NCBI GenBank assembly: GCA_027023145.1
Contig: JALVWV010000318.1
Location: forward strand, 1-5,899
Direction: 5' to 3'
Source of the DNA: Campylobacteraceae bacterium
Lineage (GTDB): Bacteria > Campylobacterota > Campylobacteria > Campylobacterales > Sulfurovaceae
DNA: 5,899 nucleotides
Positions 1 to 4,601 of this stretch are shown one piece after another. Under the pieces are notes generated by a model, which saw only the letters and a list, made by a program, of their open reading frames with translations, searched no databases and had not been told where the DNA came from. How positions within the stretch are numbered: position 1 is the stretch's first letter; each line of letters opens with the position of its first letter. Both the position numbers and the translations under genes were made by a program.

Positions 1-1216
1 CTTGGATCAGATCGAGGAAAGGAAGACCCCGGTTGGTATAGCGTTTGGCGATGGAGACAACAAGTCGGAGGTTGGACTTGGCCATGCGGGCTTTGGCTTT
101 TTCACTCTTGGCTTTGCCGATGCGGATTTGGTTGAGGATCTCTTCGAGTTTTTTCGGGTCGAGGTTGAAGCTATTTTTACTTGCTTCTTTGGTCTCGAAC
201 AGTTTTTTGATCTCAACGTACGTGCTGACCATCGTCGTCTCAGGGACGGCGTTGGTGATGTCGTCTTTGGACATTTTGATGATGTTCTTCAGGATTTTTT
301 CGTGGTTGGCACGGAGCTGGTCATTGAAGAGCTGGAGTTTGTACTCAAGACGTTTGAGCTCTTTGTCAAATCCATCATCACTTTTAAGCGCTGTCTCCAT
401 CGCTTTGACCAGTTCGTTGATGAGTTTGGAGGTCGGTCCGAGGTTGAGCAAGGCGAGTTTGACTTGATTTTTTTTGAAGGCAACCTTGAGGCGTTCGTGA
501 AAAATCTTTTCGGCATTGTCCGGATCGTTCTCGATCACCTTGTTCATCTCATTGCGGGCACGAAGCCAGTCTCTTTTGGTCTTTTCAAGATAACCAAAAC
601 TCTCAACGACCTGATTGACCCGTTTGGTATCGGCCGGGTTGCCATCTTCTTCGGTACCCTCCTCATCCTCCTCATCATCACTCCCGCTCTCTTCGAAGCT
701 TTTGAAGAGTTCCTTGACTCGACGTTCACGGTTGAGGAGCGGTTCTCTGTAATTGAGAATATAGTCAATAAGGTAAGGGACAGAGCAGATGGCATCGACG
801 ATGATGTCTTCGCCCTCTTCGATCTGTTTGCTTAGTTCAACCTCTTCCTCTTTGGTCAGGAGGGGGATTTTGCCCATTTCCCTCAGGTACATCCGCACCG
901 GAGAGTCGGAGCGGCTCCACTCGAGGAGCTCCTTCTCTTTGGTCATGTCAAACTCTTCTTCGAGGTTGTTTTCCATCTGACGTTTACGGGCGGCGGCTTG
1001 TCGGCGATTTTCGTTGACAGTCAAATGCTTGGCATACTCGGAGGATGAGGCGATCTTGATGTTTTTCTCTTGGGCCATTTTGGCGATTTTTTTGGCTTGC
1101 GCAGCGGTGATCTGTTTGTCGAACTCTTTGGCAATGTTTTCGAACGTGACCATTTCACCTTTTTTCTTGGACTGAAACAACGCTTCGATCTTTTTCATAC
1201 TCTCTTTGGCTGCCAT
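1..1216 (-). CDS. rpoD: RNA polymerase primary sigma factor RpoD (sigma-70), C-terminal part cut off by the window edge
   Basis: Housekeeping sigma factor that directs core RNA polymerase to most promoters. Reading the minus strand from ATG at 1216-1214 gives 405 open residues to the left edge. Residues 1-95 are a lysine-rich region 1.1; residues 105-137 (DSPVRMYLREMGKIPLLTKE and onward) are region 1.2; residues 138-370 form the long charged non-conserved region, with an acidic stretch at 179-191 (SDDEEDEEGTEED); residues 372-405 (AKARMAKSNLRLVVSIAKRY, then NRGLPFLDLIQ) start regions 2.1-2.2. Regions 2.3-4 lie outside the window. Campylobacterota RpoD proteins run to a little over 600 residues, so about a third is missing. 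The start is supported by AAGGAG (1226-1231 on the plus strand) 9 nt upstream, and the N-terminus fits the family. It is divergent from leuD. Confidence 0.97.
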   Translation of the reverse strand, partial: MAAKESMKKIEALFQSKKKGEMVTFENIAKEFDKQITAAQAKKIAKMAQEKNIKIASSSEYAKHLTVNENRRQAAARKRQMENNLEEEFDMTKEKELLEWSRSDSPVRMYLREMGKIPLLTKEEEVELSKQIEEGEDIIVDAICSVPYLIDYILNYREPLLNRERRVKELFKSFEESGSDDEEDEEGTEEDGNPADTKRVNQVVESFGYLEKTKRDWLRARNEMNKVIENDPDNAEKIFHERLKVAFKKNQVKLALLNLGPTSKLINELVKAMETALKSDDGFDKELKRLEYKLQLFNDQLRANHEKILKNIIKMSKDDITNAVPETTMVSTYVEIKKLFETKEASKNSFNLDPKKLEEILNQIRIGKAKSEKAKARMAKSNLRLVVSIAKRYTNRGLPFLDLIQ

Positions 1217-1268
1217 GTATTTGCGCTCCTTGGGTCTCACCGTTTATGTGGTATAGTAAATAACGCGG

Positions 1269-1274
1269 ATTATA
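1269..1274 (-). promoter_or_regulatory. Predicted -10 box of the rpoD promoter
   Basis: The minus strand reads TATAAT here, a perfect sigma-70 -10 hexamer, preceded by TTTCGG. Transcription would start near 1262 and give a leader of about 45 nt containing the AAGGAG ribosome binding site. No good -35 box is seen about 17 bp upstream (GGCACC), which is usual in Campylobacterota. The position between divergent genes supports a real promoter, but the start site is inferred. Confidence 0.6.
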
Positions 1275-1322
1275 CCGAAATGAGGCTAAGAGGTGCCCTG
1301 TTGTGTGCTGCCCGCTTGGTAT

Positions 1323-1345
1323 TTTTGGCTCTTTTTGGCTATAAT
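1323..1345 (+). promoter_or_regulatory. Predicted promoter of the leuD-leuB-purU operon
   Basis: Two T-rich runs (1322-1326 and 1332-1336) precede GGCTATAAT, with a perfect TATAAT at 1340-1345. This periodic T-run plus -10 arrangement is typical of sigma-70 promoters in Campylobacterota. A weak -35-like TTGGTA lies at 1316-1321 with an 18-bp spacer. Transcription would start near 1351-1353, leaving a leader of about 40 nt before the TTG start of leuD. The box lies downstream of the longest possible ATG start of that frame (1293), which argues against that start. Confidence 0.75.
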
Positions 1346-1361
1346 CGCGGAAATTTACGCA

Positions 1362-1373
1362 GGGGGGAACCCC
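1362..1373 (+). other. Short G:C hairpin in the leu operon leader
   Basis: In the predicted leader RNA, GGGG (1362-1365) can pair with CCCC (1370-1373) around the loop GGAA, a GNRA-type tetraloop. It sits about 10 nt from the predicted 5' end and 7 nt before the Shine-Dalgarno sequence. It could stabilise the 5' end or be chance; nothing shows regulation, and the leader is too short for a leucine-codon attenuator. Confidence 0.35.
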
Positions 1374-1380
1374 ACCAAAA

Positions 1381-1385
1381 AAGGA
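1381..1385 (+). promoter_or_regulatory. Ribosome binding site that fixes the TTG start of leuD
   Basis: AAGGA at 1381-1385 lies 6 nt before TTG at 1392-1394, the same motif and spacing as seen before trmL (3925-3929) and before the small protein gene (4413-4417). This, together with the promoter position, sets the start of leuD at the TTG codon. Confidence 0.75.
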
Positions 1386-1391
1386 TCCAAT

Positions 1392-1889
1392 TTGCAAGGA
1401 AAAGTGTGGAAATTCGGTGATCACATTGATACCGATCTCATCATAGCTGCGCGTTATCTCAATACCAGTGAGCCTTCGGAGCTTGCTAGGCATGTGATGG
1501 AAGATGCTGACCCGGAATTTGTCGCAAAAATGGCACCAGGTGATCTCATCGTAGCCGGGGTCAACTTCGGAAGCGGCAGCTCCCGCGAGCATGCCCCCAT
1601 CGCCCTCAAAGCGGCTGGAGTGGCGGCAGTGATTGCGCCGAGCTTTGCCCGGATTTTTTATCGCAATGCGTTCAACATGGGGTTGCCGATCTTTGAACTT
1701 CCTGAGGCAGACGAGATCACTGAAGGGGATACGGTGCGTATCGACATGAGCACCGGTGATATCATCAATGAGACGCAGGGGAAAACGTACAAATTTACCC
1801 CCATTCCTCCCTTTATGCAGGAGTTGGTGGATGCTGGTGGGTTGATTGCTTATGCCCAGAAAGAGATCGCCGAAAAGGGGGCTGCATGA
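1392..1889 (+). CDS. leuD: 3-isopropylmalate dehydratase small subunit LeuD (TTG start)
   Basis: Small (swivel-domain) subunit of the cytoplasmic isopropylmalate isomerase, which with the Fe-S large subunit LeuC converts 2- to 3-isopropylmalate in leucine synthesis. The 165-residue product begins MQGKVWKFGDHIDTDLI, where family members begin. Residues 22-25 (YLNT) are in the loop that affects substrate choice in this family; GSGSSREHAP at 60-69 is the conserved aconitase swivel motif; APSFARIFYRNAFNMGLP at 82-99 is the following conserved block. The length matches the short bacterial/archaeal type (about 165) rather than the roughly 200-residue enteric type. An ATG at 1293 would add 33 residues without family resemblance and lies upstream of the promoter, so TTG at 1392 is chosen. 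The stop overlaps the leuB start (ATGA). leuC is not in the window. A homoaconitase-type small subunit is possible from sequence alone but unlikely beside leuB. Confidence 0.93.
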   Translation: MQGKVWKFGDHIDTDLIIAARYLNTSEPSELARHVMEDADPEFVAKMAPGDLIVAGVNFGSGSSREHAPIALKAAGVAAVIAPSFARIFYRNAFNMGLPIFELPEADEITEGDTVRIDMSTGDIINETQGKTYKFTPIPPFMQELVDAGGLIAYAQKEIAEKGAA

Positions 1890-2959
1890 GCCAAAATTAC
1901 ACTATCGGCGTGATTAAAGGGGATGGCATTGGCCCGGAAATCGTCGATGAAGCGATTAAAGTACTTGACGCCGTAGCCGCCGTTGAGAATATTAATTTTA
2001 CGTACAAAGAGATGCTCCTTGGAGGGGCGGCAATTGATGCGACCGGTGTGCCGCTTCCCGAGGAGACGCTCCAGGGGGTCAAGCAGTGTGATGCCGTACT
2101 TTTTGGCTCAATCGGTGGACCCAAATGGGACACTCTTGAGCGTCATCTGCGTCCTGAGAGCGGCTTGCTGGGGCTGCGAAAAGCGATGGGCACTTTTGCC
2201 AATCTTCGCCCGGCTACGGTATACGAAGAGCTTGTCAATGCCTCGACGCTCAAACCTGAAGTGCTCAAAGGGGTTGACATCATGGTTGTGAGGGAGCTCA
2301 CCGGCGGGATCTACTTCGGTCAGCCGCGTGAACTGCATGCCGATCGGGCATTCAATACCATGGTCTATACCCGCGAGGAGGTACTTCGGATTGCCAGAGT
2401 GGCGTTTGAGATCGCAATGAAACGGGACAAACGCCTCTGCTCGGTGGACAAAGCCAATGTTCTTGAAGTGAGCCAGTTCTGGCGAGAAATTGTTGAGGAG
2501 GTGTCCGAGGAGTACCCTGAAGTGGAGCTCAGTCACATGTATGTCGACAATGCTGCGATGCAGTTGATCCGGGATCCAAGACAGTTCGACGTAATCCTTA
2601 CTGGCAACATCTTTGGCGACATCCTTTCGGATGCAGCGAGCATGCTTAGCGGCTCGATCGGTTTGTTGCCGAGCGCGAGTACCGGGGAGGGAGTGGGACT
2701 GTTTGAACCCATCCACGGTTCCGCACCCGACATCGCCGGGCAGGGGATCGCCAACCCCATCGCGACCATTGCCAGTGCGGCAATGATGCTTCGGTATGCG
2801 CTGGAGGAAGAAAAGGCAGCCGACCGGATCGAAGCGGCGATCAAACGCACCCTCCATGAGGGGTACCGCACTGGTGACATCGGAGCGTACGATGCCAAAG
2901 AGATTTGCACGACCGACGAAATGGGTGGAATTATCGCCGATTATGCTTCGCAAGCGTAA
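1886..2959 (+). CDS. leuB: 3-isopropylmalate dehydrogenase LeuB
   Basis: NAD-dependent oxidative decarboxylation of 3-isopropylmalate to 2-oxoisocaproate, the step after LeuCD in leucine synthesis; a cytoplasmic homodimer in known members. The protein has 357 residues, normal for the family. Visible motifs are GDGIGPEI at 12-19, GSIGGPKWD at 74-82, the substrate-binding region with Arg98, Arg108 and Arg136, LTGGIYFG with catalytic Tyr143, VDKANVLE with catalytic Lys189, metal-binding Asp221 (YVDNAAMQ), Asp245 and Asp249 (NIFGDILSDAASML), and the NAD-binding GLFEPIHGSAPDIAGQGIANP at 271-291. The GGPKW and YFG motifs place it with isopropylmalate rather than isocitrate dehydrogenases. AAGGGGG at 1875-1881 precedes the ATG, which overlaps the leuD stop by 4 nt, implying translational coupling. 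All key residues are present. Confidence 0.97.
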   Translation: MSQNYTIGVIKGDGIGPEIVDEAIKVLDAVAAVENINFTYKEMLLGGAAIDATGVPLPEETLQGVKQCDAVLFGSIGGPKWDTLERHLRPESGLLGLRKAMGTFANLRPATVYEELVNASTLKPEVLKGVDIMVVRELTGGIYFGQPRELHADRAFNTMVYTREEVLRIARVAFEIAMKRDKRLCSVDKANVLEVSQFWREIVEEVSEEYPEVELSHMYVDNAAMQLIRDPRQFDVILTGNIFGDILSDAASMLSGSIGLLPSASTGEGVGLFEPIHGSAPDIAGQGIANPIATIASAAMMLRYALEEEKAADRIEAAIKRTLHEGYRTGDIGAYDAKEICTTDEMGGIIADYASQA

Positions 2960-2968
2960 GGGATAGGG

Positions 2969-3805
2969 ATGGAACAGCGTGCACGCGTCCTCATTGACTG
3001 CCCCGACGAAAAAGGGCTGGTGTATAAGATATCCAAAGTCTTTTACGACCGGGATCTCAACATCGAAAACAACCGGGAGTTTGTCGACAAAGAGAGTAGC
3101 CGCTTTTTTATGCGGACGGTTGTGACGGGCGCTTTCGATCCGGACGACGTGAAACAGGCGCTCGAGAGGGTTATCCCATCCCGGTCGGATATTCGCCTGG
3201 TGCTCCCCCGGCGCAAGAAAATCGTCCTGCTGGCGACCAAAGAGGCTCATGCCCTCGGGGACATTCTTATCCGCCATGCTGACGGAGAGCTTGAAGCCGA
3301 TATTGAGGCAGTTATTGCTAATCATGAGACACTGCGTCCTCTCGTTGAACGGTTTGATATCCCGTTTCACTTTGTCTCAGCTGAAGGAGTGTCACGTGAA
3401 GTGCACGAAGCGCAGGTGATGGCACAAATCGACCGATACGATTTTGACTACATTGTCCTGGCCAAATACATGCGGATTCTCACCCCGACGTTTGTCGCAG
3501 CCTATGACAAAAAAATTATCAACATTCACCACTCTTTCCTCCCCGCTTTCATCGGAGCCAACCCATACAAACAAGCGTATGATCGTGGGGTCAAAATCAT
3601 CGGTGCCACGGCACATTTCGTCACCAACGATCTCGACGAAGGTCCCATCATCGCCCAGGATGTGATCCCGGTCAACCATCGATACGGCTGGGAAGAGATG
3701 CGTCGTGCCGGACGGGATGTGGAAAAGATCGTTCTCTCCCGTGCATTGGCGCTGGTATTGCATGACCGGGTGTTTGTGAATGGCAATAAGACGGTGATAT
3801 TTTAA
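2969..3805 (+). CDS. purU: Formyltetrahydrofolate deformylase PurU
   Basis: Hydrolyses 10-formyl-THF to THF and formate, balancing the one-carbon pool and, in E. coli, supplying formate to PurT. The protein has 278 residues, against about 280 in E. coli. Residues 1-80 form an N-terminal ACT-type regulatory domain (ARVLIDCPDEKGLVYKIS near its start); residues 82-278 form the formyl-transferase domain. Catalytic residues can be placed: Asn185 and His187 in INIHHSFLPAF, and Asp223 in NDLDEGPI. IGANPYKQAYDRGVKIIGAT at 195-214 is the conserved folate/formyl-binding segment typical of PurU. The start lies 9 nt after leuB, and AAGGGA (2958-2963) overlaps the leuB stop, so the two genes are almost certainly co-transcribed. 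It is not PurN, which lacks the ACT domain. Confidence 0.96.
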   Translation: MEQRARVLIDCPDEKGLVYKISKVFYDRDLNIENNREFVDKESSRFFMRTVVTGAFDPDDVKQALERVIPSRSDIRLVLPRRKKIVLLATKEAHALGDILIRHADGELEADIEAVIANHETLRPLVERFDIPFHFVSAEGVSREVHEAQVMAQIDRYDFDYIVLAKYMRILTPTFVAAYDKKIINIHHSFLPAFIGANPYKQAYDRGVKIIGATAHFVTNDLDEGPIIAQDVIPVNHRYGWEEMRRAGRDVEKIVLSRALALVLHDRVFVNGNKTVIF

Positions 3806-3807
3806 AT

Positions 3808-3835
3808 GAGGAATTAGAAAGTAGAAATTAGGAAT
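3808..3835 (+). repeat. Degenerate heptanucleotide tandem repeat, four units of about TAGRAAT
   Basis: Immediately after the purU stop the sequence divides exactly into GAGGAAT, TAGAAAG, TAGAAAT and TAGGAAT, followed by TTT. The period is 7 and the consensus TAGRAAT. Because 7 is not a multiple of 3, the TAG triplets at 3815, 3822 and 3829 fall in all three plus-strand frames, so any ribosome reading past purU meets a stop at once. Similar A/T-rich heptad repeats are found between genes in other bacteria, but their role is not known. Four imperfect units are short, so some chance remains. Confidence 0.6.
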
Positions 3836-3843
3836 TTTGGTAT

Positions 3844-3866
3844 GCGTTGCGGTGCAACGCTTTTAT
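3844..3866 (+). terminator. Hairpin with T-run, possible terminator of the leuD-leuB-purU operon
   Basis: GCGTTGC (3844-3850) and GCAACGC (3854-3860) form a perfect 7-bp stem around the loop GGT, followed by TTTTAT (3861-3866). It lies 38 nt after the purU stop. This fits an intrinsic terminator, although the T-run is short. As the next hairpin is similar and lacks a T-run, both may instead be members of a REP-like palindrome family. Confidence 0.5.
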
Positions 3867-3874
3867 CTGAGGGG

Positions 3875-3892
3875 ACGCGACTTCAGTCGCGT
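3875..3892. repeat. Second perfect palindrome, REP-like hairpin
   Basis: ACGCGAC (3875-3881) and GTCGCGT (3886-3892) form a perfect 7-bp stem around the loop TTCA, extendable by two G-T wobbles (3873-3874 with 3893-3894). GGGG (3871-3874) borders its left foot. There is no useful T-run downstream on either strand, so it is a poor terminator. A G+C-rich short palindrome beside a second one, in a gap between genes, looks like a repetitive extragenic palindrome. Whether it recurs in the genome cannot be seen here. Confidence 0.5.
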
Positions 3893-3935
3893 TTGGTGGA
3901 TGGTGAGGTGTAGGGTGTTATCATAAGGAAAAAAC

Positions 3936-4427
3936 GTGTTAAATATCGTATTGGTCGAACCACAAATCCCGCCAAATACTGGCACCATTGGGCGTCTGTG
4001 TGTCAACCTCGGAGCGACGCTGCATCTGGTCAAACCGCTGGGATTTGACATCGATGACAAGGCGGTCAAACGGGCAGGGCTCGATTATTGGTCTCAGCTT
4101 GATCTTGTGGTGTGGGAGAGTTTTGCCGACTTTCTCGCTGCGCATCCGATCGACGATCGCACCCATCTGGCGACGACCAAGACCGATCGGCTCTATTGGG
4201 ATGCGGACTTTCAACGTGGAGATTACCTTCTGTTTGGCTCCGAAACTCGTGGGTTGGATGAGCGTGTGTTGCTCGAGCACCCCGATCGCTGCCTGACGAT
4301 TCCGATGGGATCGGGTGGTCGTAGTCTCAACCTCGGGGTGAGTGTCGGGCTGGTGGCGTACGAAGCGCTGCGGCAGAATTACAAAGGGTTCGAGAAGATC
4401 ACGATCCCCAATAAGGAAGCAGAATGA
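3936..4427 (+). CDS. trmL: tRNA (cytidine(34)-2'-O)-methyltransferase TrmL (GTG start)
   Basis: SPOUT-class methyltransferase that uses SAM to methylate the ribose 2'-O of the wobble C/U34 in the two tRNA-Leu isoacceptors with CAA and UAA-type anticodons; acts as a cytoplasmic homodimer in E. coli. The protein has 163 residues (E. coli 157), the minimal form without an extra RNA-binding domain. Motifs: VEPQIPPNTGTIGRLC at 7-22, LFGSETRGL at 99-107, IPM at 122-124 and GGRSLNLGVSVGLVAYEALR at 127-146, the last three forming the trefoil-knot SAM site. GTG at 3936 is chosen because MLNIVLVEPQ fits the family start and AAGGA lies 6 nt upstream. No clear promoter is visible in the preceding gap; TATCAT at 3919-3924 would start transcription after the ribosome binding site. 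It overlaps the next gene by ATGA. Confidence 0.93.
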   Translation: MLNIVLVEPQIPPNTGTIGRLCVNLGATLHLVKPLGFDIDDKAVKRAGLDYWSQLDLVVWESFADFLAAHPIDDRTHLATTKTDRLYWDADFQRGDYLLFGSETRGLDERVLLEHPDRCLTIPMGSGGRSLNLGVSVGLVAYEALRQNYKGFEKITIPNKEAE

Positions 4428-4588
4428 GTATCGGAGATATTGTGTATGTGATTGCGATTGTGGTGTTTTCGTGGATGACGTTTGCGATTATTCGGGGGAA
4501 TTTTCAGCGGAAATTCAACGAACACGGAGAGCGGATCGATCTGATCGAAAAAGAGAAGCAGGAGGCAGAGGATCAGCGCAAGGCATAA
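4424..4588 (+). CDS. Small single-pass membrane protein, 54 residues, function unknown
   Basis: I do not recognise a family. The frame starts at ATG 4424, overlapping the trmL stop as ATGA, with AAGGA at 4413-4417 six nt upstream, and ends at TAA 4586-4588. Residues 5-23 (DIVYVIAIVVFSWMTFAII) are one hydrophobic segment; residues 24-54 are highly charged (RGNFQRKFNEHGERIDLIEK and so on), probably helical or a short coiled coil. Positive residues Arg24, Arg29 and Lys30 just after the segment suggest the tail faces the cytoplasm. Translational coupling to trmL and a codon pattern like its neighbours (many G/C third bases, no internal stop) support a real gene. It could be a helper subunit of a membrane complex, or related to holin-like small proteins; neither is shown. 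Confidence 0.75.
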   Translation: MSIGDIVYVIAIVVFSWMTFAIIRGNFQRKFNEHGERIDLIEKEKQEAEDQRKA

Positions 4589-4601
4589 GAGCCTCCGAAG
4601 A

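Noticed and set aside
2..835. Plus-strand open frame of 277 codons opposite rpoD
   Set aside because: It is antisense to the clearly conserved RpoD frame, and its hydrophobic/Phe-rich composition is the mirror of the Lys/Glu-rich sigma sequence. No ribosome site or family resemblance.
1252..1257. TATAGT on the plus strand as a second leu promoter
   Set aside because: It lies close to the rpoD transcript start, has no T-runs before it, and would give a leader of over 120 nt; the TATAAT at 1340 is far better.
1155..1592. Minus-strand open frame of 145 codons across the rpoD-leuD gap
   Set aside because: It overlaps the divergent promoter region and the 5' ends of both rpoD and leuD, in a frame unlike either; no family resemblance.
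2108..3370. Minus-strand open frame of 420 codons across leuB and purU
   Set aside because: It spans two well-identified genes and their junction on the other strand; no recognisable domain, and the openness follows from codon bias of the real genes.
4561..4596. GGAGGC (4561-4566) and GCCTCC (4591-4596) as a terminator between the convergent genes
   Set aside because: Six paired bases around a 24-nt loop and no T-run on either strand; too weak to call. The 13-bp gap holds no other terminator, so transcripts from both sides probably overlap.
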